Source: JANQQC01 sp965262255 (GTDB lineage: Bacteria; Pseudomonadota; Alphaproteobacteria; Caulobacterales; Hyphomonadaceae). From it: a stretch of 64,000 nucleotides of DNA. The position numbers were made by a program, and so were the translations under genes. Shown piece by piece: positions 47,585 to 56,350 of the stretch; within the stretch, counting starts at the first letter, position 1, and the number at the start of each line of letters is the position of its first letter. The stretch covers positions 1,798,001 to 1,862,000 of the forward strand of contig OZ253505.1 of NCBI GenBank assembly GCA_965262255.1, given 5' to 3'. The notes under the pieces were generated by a model. The model saw nothing but the letters and a program-made list of their open reading frames with translations, was not told where the DNA came from and did no database searches.

Positions 47585-49198
47585 ATGCCTCAGGTCGATC
47601 CTTCAACACAGTCTTTATGGAAGTTACCTAAGTTCATATTAGGATCGCGAATTGCCCGCCTTATTTTGCTGTCCAATCTTGCCGGGCTCATAGTTTTGAT
47701 TATCGGGGCCGGTATTCTCAATGAAATGCGTGCCGGTTTTGTTGCGATAAGAAGCCAAGAACTCTCCGACCAAGCACAGATTTTCTCTAACCTACTAGAC
47801 GAAAACGCAACCGTTGGCCGGCCGCGCCCGGCATTGATTCAAGACAAAACAGAAAGCGTATTGCGGTCTATGAACCTCCCTAGGCATGTTCACGCGATTG
47901 TCCGAACAACCGAAGGTAAAATTGTCGCCGATAGTTACTATTTATCTTTGAACGTCGACGTGAGTACATTACCCCCAATACAAGATCCCAATTTTTTACA
48001 ACAAGCAGCAATAACACTAGTGGGTTGGTCTTCCGCGATTTTTTCAGTGTTGATGCCCGATCGATCAGGAGCAGAACTCCAGCAAGAATTTAATGACGAA
48101 TTTTCTACGGCTGTGGCAGGAGATTTGTCTGTGAATCAGAGAATTTCCGACAGAGGAAACCGAGTCATCTCCATTTCTGTCCCAATTCAGCACGTGTCAG
48201 CTGTTGTAGGAGTACTTACGATCGAGGCTGGAGACATTAATGAGATTATAAGAACAGAACGAGCGGCCCTTTTACCATTCATAGGAGTTGCCGTCTCAGT
48301 TGCGCTTTTTATGTCGTTGCTACTAACATTTGCAATTGCTAGGCCGTTGCGTATTCTTGCTGAGGCCGCCGACAGAATAAAAGCAGGTAATGCGGAAAAA
48401 ATAGAGCTTCCGTCTTTGTCGAAACGAAAAGATGAAATTGGCGGTCTGGCGAAAAGTGTTGAAGCCATGACCAAAGCCCTGTTTGAGCGGATTGTCGCCA
48501 ACGAAAGTTTTGCAGCGGATGTCGCCCATGAGCTAAAGAATCCATTGCATTCAATTAATTCAGCTATCCAAACTTTAGAACTCGTCCAAAACGATCCAAA
48601 GGCAGTTGAGAAACTGCATAAAGTAATTGCGAAGGATGTGATCCGTATAGATCGATTGATAACGGACATCTCTTATGCTTCTCGGCTTGAGGCAGAGGTA
48701 ACGCGCATCCAAACAGGGGTAATTGATCTAACAAAGTTTGTATTTGACATTGTCCATACTTACGAAGACGAAAAGGATGCAAAAGTGCGATTTAACGATC
48801 ATACTTTTGGGCAGGGCGTAAGTGTTATCGGACGAGAGGGATCTCTGGGGCAGGTTATTAGAAATCTGATAGACAACGCCCGTTCATTTTCCCCGCCAGA
48901 AGGAGAGGTTTTCGTAACTGTGGAAAAGGTAACTAGCGAATCGGGGCTAGTGGCGCGCGTTACAGTAGAAGATGATGGCCCTGGAATACCGCCAGACAAA
49001 CTAGAAAAGATTTTTGAAAGATTTTACACTGACAGACCAGCAGGAGCAGCGTACGGTAATAATTCAGGATTGGGACTATCTATTGTTCGCCAAATTATCA
49101 CCGCTCATCGCGGCGAGGTTAGAGCTACTAACCGGACTGAAACGACGGGAGCTTGTTTTACAGTCGATTTACCCCTTCATCAAATATCAGAGGCTTAA
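47585..49198 (+). CDS. chvG: ChvG-like sensor histidine kinase
   Basis: ATG 47585 is preferred to TTG 47567; product 537 residues. Two membrane helices (about 25-48 and 230-252) flank a periplasmic sensor of about 180 residues. Then come HAMP, the dimerisation helix with His315 in FAADVAHELKNPL, and an ATPase with N box NLIDNARSFSPP, G1 DDGPGIPP and G2 NNSGLGLSIV. It should phosphorylate the ChvI-like regulator encoded upstream. It is convergent with and overlaps by 4 bp the RNA methylase gene. Confidence 0.92.
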   Translation: MPQVDPSTQSLWKLPKFILGSRIARLILLSNLAGLIVLIIGAGILNEMRAGFVAIRSQELSDQAQIFSNLLDENATVGRPRPALIQDKTESVLRSMNLPRHVHAIVRTTEGKIVADSYYLSLNVDVSTLPPIQDPNFLQQAAITLVGWSSAIFSVLMPDRSGAELQQEFNDEFSTAVAGDLSVNQRISDRGNRVISISVPIQHVSAVVGVLTIEAGDINEIIRTERAALLPFIGVAVSVALFMSLLLTFAIARPLRILAEAADRIKAGNAEKIELPSLSKRKDEIGGLAKSVEAMTKALFERIVANESFAADVAHELKNPLHSINSAIQTLELVQNDPKAVEKLHKVIAKDVIRIDRLITDISYASRLEAEVTRIQTGVIDLTKFVFDIVHTYEDEKDAKVRFNDHTFGQGVSVIGREGSLGQVIRNLIDNARSFSPPEGEVFVTVEKVTSESGLVARVTVEDDGPGIPPDKLEKIFERFYTDRPAGAAYGNNSGLGLSIVRQIITAHRGEVRATNRTETTGACFTVDLPLHQISEA

Positions 49199-49668
49199 CC
49201 GGGCATAATGGGCCGGGCTTCGTTGTACTTTCCGTGCAGAACTATCCGATCGTACATCACTAGAGCTGCCGCAACGCTAACATTGACACAAAACCGCGTT
49301 GGAATTTTAACCACAAAGTCACATTTTTGAATCATCTGTTGTGATAGATCGCCGCGTTCACGGCCCAAGACGTATGCGGCAGATTTCGGATGAGAGAATC
49401 TAGGTAATTCAATCGCGTCCTCGGTGAGTTCTACTCCCACAAGTTTGCAATTCGCTGGCAGAACAACGTCATCCGTCGAATCCCACTGGTAATAAGGAAC
49501 GGACTCGAACGTTCTTGAAGTGTCTGCTTTGTAAGCTTGCTTTATCCGATTAGCGGCGTTGACGGTGAAAACGAAACTTGCGCCAAAGGCATTAGCGGTT
49601 CGCATGATTGCGCCGAGATTCATAGGTTTCGAGATACCTTCAACCCCAATTGCAAAATATCCGCGCAT
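49195..49668 (-). CDS. SpoU/TrmH-family RNA 2'-O-methyltransferase
   Basis: 157 residues, the short form common in alphaproteobacteria. SPOUT knot motifs: motif 1 in GISKPMNLGAIMRTANAFGA, motif 2 in AAYVLGRERGDLS and motif 3 in VVKIPTRFCVNVSVAAALVMYD. No N-terminal substrate-binding extension. The exact tRNA or rRNA target is not predictable. Confidence 0.9.
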   Translation of the reverse strand: MRGYFAIGVEGISKPMNLGAIMRTANAFGASFVFTVNAANRIKQAYKADTSRTFESVPYYQWDSTDDVVLPANCKLVGVELTEDAIELPRFSHPKSAAYVLGRERGDLSQQMIQKCDFVVKIPTRFCVNVSVAAALVMYDRIVLHGKYNEARPIMPG

Positions 49669-49921
49669 TAAGCTACCTGTTGAAGATTAGGGAGTTTATA
49701 CATTTGTCGAGACACTTGCAAAAAATGTTTGTTCGTTCCTGTATATGACCTGCCAATCCTGTTTCAACAGGCACGGCTGTAGATAAAATCCCGAATTAGC
49801 TCGTTGGACACGAATAATCAAGTGTGACTCGCAGGAAACTACGATGTGTTCACAAGAGAACTCGGAACCGAACAGATGTTGTCTAAACGACTATATAGTT
49901 GCCTGTATCGGCTCGAAGACA
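49669..49921. other. Intergenic region left of the intact IS
   Basis: About 250 bp with no gene or clear repeat seen before similarity to the other insertion sequence copy begins at about 49922. Confidence 0.4.
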
Positions 49922-49948
49922 TATGGAATCTAGGTCTTTTTGAAAAAA

Positions 49949-50005
49949 GGGAAGATCGCCCTATATGTAGGTAAACATTAACCACCTAATAAAGGGTATC
50001 TTCCC
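49949..50005 (+). promoter_or_regulatory. Stem-loop directly before the transposase start
   Basis: GGGAAGAT (49949-49956) pairs with ATCTTCCC (49998-50005), whose last base abuts the ATG. The degenerate IS copy keeps the same arrangement with 9-bp arms (24240-24248, 24289-24297). In read-through mRNA it would fold next to the start codon and could block translation. Confidence 0.55.
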
Positions 50006-51037
50006 ATGCGACTAATTTACATGAGACCACTAATTTTTCAAGCCTCAGCGTCAACGCGGGCGAAGTTAGCGGAAAAGGGCATGACTCCAGCCAAGCAGAT
50101 GGAGCTGGAACGGATTCGTAAGGTTAATCTCTGGTTGACATTGAGGAACGATAAAGACATGGGCGCGAAAGAGGCAGCAGAAGTAGTAGGGGAGCCTGTT
50201 GCCAATCTGTATCGCTGGCAGAAAGACCCAACAGTTCATTCGACGCGCCCGAAGACACTGCGCGAGTCGAAACGAACTCCTGAACTTATCGAAGCTGTGA
50301 GACAACTCCGTCTAGAGCAGAAAACTTGGGGAAAGGAGAAGATCGCAAGAAGATTGCAAGAAGAAGGCTTTGATACCAGCATTGCGACAGTCGGGCGCAT
50401 CCTTACTGATCTGATTGCAAAAGGCATAGTCCAAGCCTATGATCATTTTATTTCCGGTAGCCGAAAACGTCGAAAGAAAAAGTCTTCCCGTCCGCATGCC
50501 ATCCGATTACCGAAAGGGTTAAAGCCGACGATACCAGGAGAGATTATTCAAGTGGACACAGTTCATGTCGAGCTCCCTGACGGAACAAAAATCTATCATA
50601 TCAACGCCATATGCCCGGTTACTCGTGTTTGCTATGGTGAGGCCTTCACGAGTGCGAGCGCAAAAAATGCCAGCCTCTTCCTCAAAAACATGATCGACTA
50701 TATGCCCTTCACAGTTCAGGCGATCCAAACAGACCAAGGCTCTGAGTTTAGAGGGGAGTTCGAAACAACCTGCAAAGACTTAGGCTTGACGTTCTACAAT
50801 CTTCCTCGGAAATCTCCTAAACTAAACGCTCACGTTGAACGCCTTAACAGAACTTGGCAAGAAGATTTTTATAACTGTTGGGAGTTCAGCAATCATACTC
50901 TCGAAATGATCAATCGTAACATTGAGTCCTATACCGATCACTATAACTCTGAACGGTATCACAAAAGCCTAGATTTACTCACTCCATTCGCCTATCTGGA
51001 GAAATATTGGCCGTCTCTCCTCGCGTCCGGTGACTAA
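50006..51037 (+). CDS. DDE transposase (integrase core)
   Basis: 343 residues. N-terminal helix-turn-helix (AKEAAEVVGEPVANLYRWQKDP) and a second DNA-binding part (TWGKEKIARRLQEEGFD). The rve core has Asp184 (IIQVDTVHVEL), Asp243 (IQTDQGSEF) and Glu279 (KLNAHVERLNRTW): a D-D-35-E triad. C-terminal YNSERYHKSL is typical of IS481/IS3-type recombinases. The frame is intact and catalytic residues are present, so it may be active. Confidence 0.93.
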   Translation: MRLIYMRPLIFQASASTRAKLAEKGMTPAKQMELERIRKVNLWLTLRNDKDMGAKEAAEVVGEPVANLYRWQKDPTVHSTRPKTLRESKRTPELIEAVRQLRLEQKTWGKEKIARRLQEEGFDTSIATVGRILTDLIAKGIVQAYDHFISGSRKRRKKKSSRPHAIRLPKGLKPTIPGEIIQVDTVHVELPDGTKIYHINAICPVTRVCYGEAFTSASAKNASLFLKNMIDYMPFTVQAIQTDQGSEFRGEFETTCKDLGLTFYNLPRKSPKLNAHVERLNRTWQEDFYNCWEFSNHTLEMINRNIESYTDHYNSERYHKSLDLLTPFAYLEKYWPSLLASGD

Positions 51038-51049
51038 GTCACCCCCTCT

Positions 51050-52240
51050 CCCTCGAATGTAGGGAAACCTTAATAACGACTCTCCTGTGGTATTATCAGT
51101 CAACGCGAGCATAACGTCATCCAATGGGGCACTAGGTTTGTTATCTGCGACCTAGTCGACACAGACCGTTGCCAATGGCCATAGGGACTTTAACCGAACA
51201 CGATTAGGCAATTACTTTGCGGCGAGGGGCGGAACTATGCGACTATGGAAGGGAGATACCTAAGAACTCTCGAATCCCTTATAATCGCTCGCTAACTCCT
51301 GCTACCGCCTGCAAAAATCGGTCAAAAAATTATTGGGAATAGGACAGAAACTACGACATCATTGAAAGTCTCGTTACCTCCCCGACCACTGTTGTGACAA
51401 GAACGTAAGGAACCCCCGGCTTCCCTTGCGGTCGCACTTCTTACGCAAAACTAGTCAGAAACACACTAGCTTATGACTAGTTTGTCCACGATGACACTGC
51501 CTGTTTCATCACCTGTAGGGGAAGTTATCCGACCACAGATATGGCGATCCCAGGAGAGGTTAGAAGCCCTTACAATCGCGCACTAACTCCTGCTACCGTC
51601 TGTAAAAATCGGTCAAAAAATTATTGGGAATAGGACAGAAACTACAACATCACTGAAAGTCTCGTTACTTCCCCGACCACTGTTGTGAAAAGAACGTAAG
51701 GAACCCCCGGCTTCCCTTGCGGCTAATCTTCTTACCCATAACTAGTTAGAAACACACTGGCCAAAGACTAGTTTGTCCTCGATGACACTGCCTGTTTCAT
51801 CACCTGTAGTGGAAGTTATCCGACCACCGATATGGCGATCCTAGGAGAGGTTAGAAGCCCTTACAATTGCGCACTAACTCCTGCTACCGTCTGTAAAAAT
51901 CGGTCAAAAAATTATTGGGAATAGGACAGAAACTACAACATTACTGAAAGTCTCGTTACTTCCCCGACCACTGTTGTGAAAAGAACGTAAGGAACCCCCG
52001 GCTTCCCTTGCGGCTAATCTTCTTACCCATAACTAGTTAGAAACACACTGGCCAAAGACTAGGTCCATACAGGAGCTTATCTTCGATCATCGACCTGTTT
52101 CATACCCTGTAGGCGAAGGTATATGACTACCGATAAACAGATCCCAAGGGACGTTAGAAGCCCTTGGGATCGATCGTCAAATCCTGATTCCTCAAACAAA
52201 AATCGGTCAAAAAATTATTGGGAACAGTACAGTGACTAGA
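51050..52240. repeat. Non-coding tandem array, 291-bp period
   Basis: The anchor AAAATCGGTCAAAAAATTAT recurs at about 51313, 51604, 51895 and 52198 (periods 291, 291, 303). Units 1 and 2 are nearly identical over their length; unit 3 keeps about 180 bp and then diverges; a diverged unit precedes at 51050-51312. No open frame of note. Internal structures: 10-bp inverted repeat AAACTAGTCA/TGACTAGTTT (51448-51457, 51474-51483) and a perfect 11-bp stem GATCCCAAGGG/CCCTTGGGATC (52140-52150, 52161-52171). The array starts directly after the intact insertion sequence. Confidence 0.95.
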
Positions 52241-52293
52241 GAATAATACCAGACTTTACGTAATAACTAAGCAACAATCTGCTTAAAGTATGA

Positions 52294-52770
52294 TCATATT
52301 TGAGGGGGCGTTCCCAAAACTTTTCCATTCCCCCTATAACAATCTTGTTGCAAAATTATCATTTTCCGTATATCAACGCTCAAATCTACGATAGGTTCAC
52401 AAAAATTCCACATGTGTTGAGCGTATACATTGCCAAGATTAGAAAACACTGCAATGATAAAGCACAGAATCAATCCGGCGACCGAAATTTTCGATACCAC
52501 TCGAGCAAACACAATCCATCGTAATAATTTGGACTGTTGGTGAATCAAATATTCTTCTATTTCGTTTGAAGAAATTCCGCGAACAGCATTTTGAACGGCT
52601 TGGTCAAATTCTTCTTTCTTGCCATCCCGCCACTTGTCGGCGAGCAGAATACGCAGGGTCATCGGGATAATAATTCTAACTTGCAATGCAAGAGCATAGG
52701 CAAAAAACAGTACTGCGATGCTACTCCAGAACATCGCAGTACCGAAAAAAGTTTGATCCAAGTTAAGCAT
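52294..52770 (-). CDS. Small membrane protein of unknown function
   Basis: 158 residues, not recognised. Two hydrophobic segments (MFWSSIAVLFFAYALALQVRIII and ISVAGLILCFIIAVFSNL) flank a charged cytoplasmic loop (WRDGKKEEFDQAVQNAV, EYLIHQQSKLLRW). Cysteines in the C-terminal tail (NFCEPIV, QDCYRG) could be periplasmic. It borders the tandem array. Confidence 0.65.
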   Translation of the reverse strand: MLNLDQTFFGTAMFWSSIAVLFFAYALALQVRIIIPMTLRILLADKWRDGKKEEFDQAVQNAVRGISSNEIEEYLIHQQSKLLRWIVFARVVSKISVAGLILCFIIAVFSNLGNVYAQHMWNFCEPIVDLSVDIRKMIILQQDCYRGNGKVLGTPPQI

Positions 52771-52981
52771 AGAAAATAGAGCAACTGGCTAGGTTCAAAA
52801 TTGCCAATCTTCCCCCATGAAATTCGAAAGCAACGAAACGACGCTTTCGGATTAGACGCAGGCGACGTTCAAAATAGTGTATTATTGCGAAATGCTATGG
52901 AGTCTTTTTGACTGCAATTGTCGAATACTAGACATTAAAATAGTTTCGACACTTAATATCATTTGCACGGAGTAAGTTGGA

Positions 52982-53977
52982 ATGAGGGCAGTTCTCTCAA
53001 ACGAAGTCGGAGGACCCGACTCTCTAGTGATTGAAAATATTGATTCGTCGGAGCCGGGAAAAGGACAAGTCCTCCTTGAAGTAAAGGCTATAGGGGTCAA
53101 TTTTCCCGACGTACTAATTATTCAAGACCTATACCAATTCAAACCCGCTCGCCCGTTTTCTCCGGGCGGTGAGGTATCGGGGGTTGTTAAATCCATCGGT
53201 GAAGGCGTTTCAAATCTTAAACCCGGCGATCGTGTAATTGGATCTTGCGGTTGGGGTGGCATGCGAGAGGAACTGGTCTTGGAAGCAAGTCGTTGTTTGC
53301 CAATACCTGACGCAATGCCTTTTGATGAGGCCGCCGCATTCATCATGACTTATGGAACGTCGTACTATGCCCTCCAAGGGAGAGGAAACGTAAAATCAGG
53401 TGAAAGTTTGTTGGTGCTAGGTGCAGCAGGCGGTGTTGGTTTAGCAGCGGTGGAGTTGGGCAACGCAATGGGAATGAAAGTGATCGCGGCTTGCTCTAGT
53501 CAAGAGAAAGTAGATGTTTGCTTATCTAAAGGGGCTGACGAAGGCTTGGTGTACCCAAAAGGTTCACTTGACCGAGCCCAACAAAAAGAACTGTCGAACA
53601 AAATCAAAGCCTTGGGCGGCGGAGGTGTTGACGTAATTTATGATGCTGTTGGCGGAGACTATGCTGAGCCAGCAGTCAGAGCAATGAATTGGGACGGTCG
53701 TTTTCTCGTCATTGGGTTTCCCGCAGGTATCCCTAAAATCCCGCTTAACTTAACTTTGCTAAAATCGTGCAATATCGTCGGCGTGTTTTGGGGGGCTTTC
53801 GTCGCTCAGTTTCCCCAAGAGAATGCCCAGAACGTTAAGAATCTGTTTGGACTATATTCAGAAGGAAAAATAAAGCCTCACGTGTCTAAAACGTTCCCCT
53901 TAGAAGAAGCCTCTCAGGCTATTAAAGAATTAGCAGAACGTAGGGCAGTTGGTAAAGTCATTATTTCTACCGAATAA
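52982..53977 (+). CDS. NADPH:quinone oxidoreductase, Qor-type MDR
   Basis: 331 residues of the zinc-free medium-chain dehydrogenase family. The catalytic-domain signature is GVNFPDVLIIQDLYQ and PGGEVSGVVKSIGEGV; the Rossmann motif is LVLGAAGGVGLAAVELG (about residues 142-158). No structural zinc cysteines are present. It reduces quinones or enones with NADPH. pgeF starts 17 bp downstream. Confidence 0.92.
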   Translation: MRAVLSNEVGGPDSLVIENIDSSEPGKGQVLLEVKAIGVNFPDVLIIQDLYQFKPARPFSPGGEVSGVVKSIGEGVSNLKPGDRVIGSCGWGGMREELVLEASRCLPIPDAMPFDEAAAFIMTYGTSYYALQGRGNVKSGESLLVLGAAGGVGLAAVELGNAMGMKVIAACSSQEKVDVCLSKGADEGLVYPKGSLDRAQQKELSNKIKALGGGGVDVIYDAVGGDYAEPAVRAMNWDGRFLVIGFPAGIPKIPLNLTLLKSCNIVGVFWGAFVAQFPQENAQNVKNLFGLYSEGKIKPHVSKTFPLEEASQAIKELAERRAVGKVIISTE

Positions 53978-53994
53978 GTCAATTCAAACGAGTC

Positions 53995-54756
53995 GTGCAT
54001 CCTCCATTTGAAACAATCAAAGAGTTCGAGAACGAACAAATACAGCACGGCTTTTTTGGAAAGCGTGGTGGCGTATCGACGGGCGATTATCAGAGCCTGA
54101 ATTTAGGTACAGGATCAAGTGATCTACCTGAGCGCGTAATAGAGAATCGTAAACGGGTAACGGCCACGTTTAACGCATCCTATATGTATTCATGCCATCA
54201 AGTTCACGGGTGTGACGCGGTCATAGTCAGATCGGATACTCCAGACCGAGCAATTGCCGATATCATGGTAACCCAAGAAAAAGGAATAGCGTTATGTGTT
54301 TTAACCGCTGATTGTGTTCCAGTGCTAATGACGGATCTAGATGCTGGCATCGTTGCAGCTGCTCATGCGGGCTGGCGAGGTGCAGTCGGAGGAGTCGTTG
54401 AAGCGGCTTTAGACAAGATAGAGGAAATTGGTGGAAACAGGCGTAACGTTCATGTCGCTATTGGACCGTGCATATTGAAAGAAAGTTACGAGGTTGGAGA
54501 AGATTTTCGTGATGAAGTCTTGGCGAGTACTGAATGGGCAGAGACTCTTTTTGAAAGAAAAGGCACTCGGAAATGGCACTTCAATCTGCCGGAATACGTG
54601 GAGCGGCGTCTTCAAAGGGCCTCTTGCAGCAATGTGATTTCCTTACGCCATGACACCGTTGCGATGGAACACATGTACTTCTCCAACCGGCGGCAAAACA
54701 AACTGGGAAATCTTGATTACGGGCGGAATGGTTCGGTTATCATGTTGCGCGGTTAG
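53995..54756 (+). CDS. pgeF: Peptidoglycan editing factor (laccase-domain)
   Basis: 253 residues from a GTG. Metal and catalytic residues of the family are visible: CHQVHG, LTADCVPVLM and AHAGWRG, plus FGKRGGVSTG at the start. YfiH/PgeF cleaves wrongly placed L-serine from muropeptide precursors, or acts as a purine-nucleoside enzyme. In many alphaproteobacteria it sits by lgt and midA; here it precedes prs instead. Confidence 0.94.
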   Translation: MHPPFETIKEFENEQIQHGFFGKRGGVSTGDYQSLNLGTGSSDLPERVIENRKRVTATFNASYMYSCHQVHGCDAVIVRSDTPDRAIADIMVTQEKGIALCVLTADCVPVLMTDLDAGIVAAAHAGWRGAVGGVVEAALDKIEEIGGNRRNVHVAIGPCILKESYEVGEDFRDEVLASTEWAETLFERKGTRKWHFNLPEYVERRLQRASCSNVISLRHDTVAMEHMYFSNRRQNKLGNLDYGRNGSVIMLRG

Positions 54757-54827
54757 AGCGTTCCGTTGCCTGACCTTTTGCGTAAAGAACAAAACCTTAT
54801 CGGCATTCTATCTAAAGAGGAAGACCA

Positions 54828-55760
54828 ATGAAATTGATTGCGTGTAACGCTAATCGCCCCCTAGCAGAAGCTATTTCCGACTATCTTGATGCTCCTATCA
54901 GCGATAGTGAGATAAAGCGGTTTGCCGATAAAGAAATTTTTGTGCGAATAAACGAAAATGTTCGCGGAGAAGACGTTTTTGTCATTCAGTCGACCTCTTA
55001 CCCGGCGAATGACCATTTGATGGAACTACTGGTTTGCATTGATGCACTTACACGGGCATCGGCCAGACGAATTACAACTGTTATTCCATACTTTGGATAT
55101 GCTCGACAAGATCGAAAGACGGATGGTCGAACCCCTATTTCAGCTAAATTAGTCGCAAACCTTATTTCGACGGCGGGAGCAGATCGGGTTTTGACAATAG
55201 ATTTACATGCGGGCCAAATTCAAGGATTCTTTGATATTCCGACCGACAATTTGATTGCTGCGCCAGTTATTGAAAGAGATATAAGAGAACGTTTTCGCAC
55301 CAAAGATTTAACCGTTGTATCTCCTGATGTCGGAGGAGTGGTTCGCGCCCGTTCGCTCGCGGATCGCATAGAAGCTGGATTAGCTATAGTTGATAAAAGA
55401 CGATCCAAACCTGGAGAAAGCGAGGTGATGAATATTATTGGTGATGTAACAGGAAGAAGATGCGTGATGGTCGACGATATTTGCGATTCTGGAGGAACAT
55501 TAATCAACGCCGCTATGGCTTTGCGCGAAGCAGGTGCGCAAGAAGTGTCGGCCTATGTAACACACGGAGTACTCTCGAATAATGCGGTTAAACGAATTGA
55601 AGAGTCGACACTCGATCAATTAGTGATTTGCGACACGATTGCACCGCGACCTGAGGATGTCCGATCTCAGGCGTTACGAGTACTTCCCATTGCCCCACTA
55701 CTTGGCGAAGCCATGCGCCGAATATCAAATGAGGAAAGCGTGTCTAAACTTTTCGACTAA
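54828..55760 (+). CDS. prs: Ribose-phosphate pyrophosphokinase
   Basis: 310 residues, normal length. The ATP-binding and regulatory flag (IPYFGYARQDRK), catalytic VDLHAGQIQGFFDIP-type loop (here TIDLHAGQIQGFFDIP), Lys/Arg flexible loop (KRRSKPGESEV) and the PRPP-binding loop VMVDDICDSGGTL are all intact. AGAGGAAG precedes the ATG. It makes PRPP for nucleotide, histidine and tryptophan synthesis. Its end overlaps msrB by 4 bp, convergent. Confidence 0.97.
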   Translation: MKLIACNANRPLAEAISDYLDAPISDSEIKRFADKEIFVRINENVRGEDVFVIQSTSYPANDHLMELLVCIDALTRASARRITTVIPYFGYARQDRKTDGRTPISAKLVANLISTAGADRVLTIDLHAGQIQGFFDIPTDNLIAAPVIERDIRERFRTKDLTVVSPDVGGVVRARSLADRIEAGLAIVDKRRSKPGESEVMNIIGDVTGRRCVMVDDICDSGGTLINAAMALREAGAQEVSAYVTHGVLSNNAVKRIEESTLDQLVICDTIAPRPEDVRSQALRVLPIAPLLGEAMRRISNEESVSKLFD

Positions 55761-56260
55761 GTCACGTTCGGCTTGAAGGTCAAAGCGACACCATTATTGC
55801 AATACCTTAAACCAGTGGGTCTCGGGCCATCTTCAAATACATGTCCTTGGTGTCCGAGACAACGGGCGCAATGATATTCAGTTCTGCGCATGAAAAATTT
55901 GTAATCCGGCTTAGTGTTTACAGAACCCTTGATCACGTCATAAAAACTTGGCCAGCCAGTTCTGCTATCATATTTGGTTTTTGAATCGAAAAGCGCTAGA
56001 TCACAGCCTGCACAATGGAAAATACCAGTTCGCTTTTCATCGTTTAATGGCGAAGTGAATGGACGTTCGGTTCCTTCCTCCCTTAACACTTGGAACGCTT
56101 GTCGAGAAAGACGCTCGCGCCATTCCGATTTCGAAATTTGCCGCCAAGTGGAGTCTGTGTACACATCTCGAACTTGGGTTTGAGATGAAGCAAATAAAGG
56201 GATACTGGCACAAAGTGACAATAGGACCGCTCTGCGCGTAGGCATTTTGGATAGTGACAT
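55757..56260 (-). CDS. msrB: Secreted peptide-methionine (R)-S-oxide reductase
   Basis: 167 residues. N-terminus TRRAVLLSLCASIPLFASSQ is a signal peptide with a twin-Arg start, so Tat export is possible. Structural zinc Cys pairs CAGC (83, 86) and CARC (131, 134); catalytic Cys154 in RYCNNGVAL, where RYCIN is usual. GWPSFYDVI is conserved. It complements the secreted MsrA at 35810-36469. Confidence 0.94.
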   Translation of the reverse strand: MSLSKMPTRRAVLLSLCASIPLFASSQTQVRDVYTDSTWRQISKSEWRERLSRQAFQVLREEGTERPFTSPLNDEKRTGIFHCAGCDLALFDSKTKYDSRTGWPSFYDVIKGSVNTKPDYKFFMRRTEYHCARCLGHQGHVFEDGPRPTGLRYCNNGVALTFKPNVT

Positions 56261-56350
56261 AGTGACTTAACCCTTAAAGCTAATTTCGAAAATCAGATTA
56301 CTCAATTTCACCAAATTGTAACCTACAATTATGACTAGCATTAGACGAAC

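Larger units (their letters stand above)
49922..51043 (+). mobile_element. Intact DDE insertion sequence (IS481-like)
   Basis: One intact transposase with a leader conserved in the degenerate copy at 23221-24322. Left similarity starts near TATGGAATCTAGGTCTT (49924). A 15-bp palindrome GGTGACT-A-AGTCACC (51029-51043) covers the stop codon. True terminal repeats and target duplications could not be fixed by eye; family assignment is by transposase core only. Confidence 0.7.

Noticed and set aside
51050..52240. CRISPR or integron-type array
   Set aside because: Units are about 291 bp, nearly identical throughout, with no variable spacers, no cas genes, no integrase of the integron type and no cassette genes.
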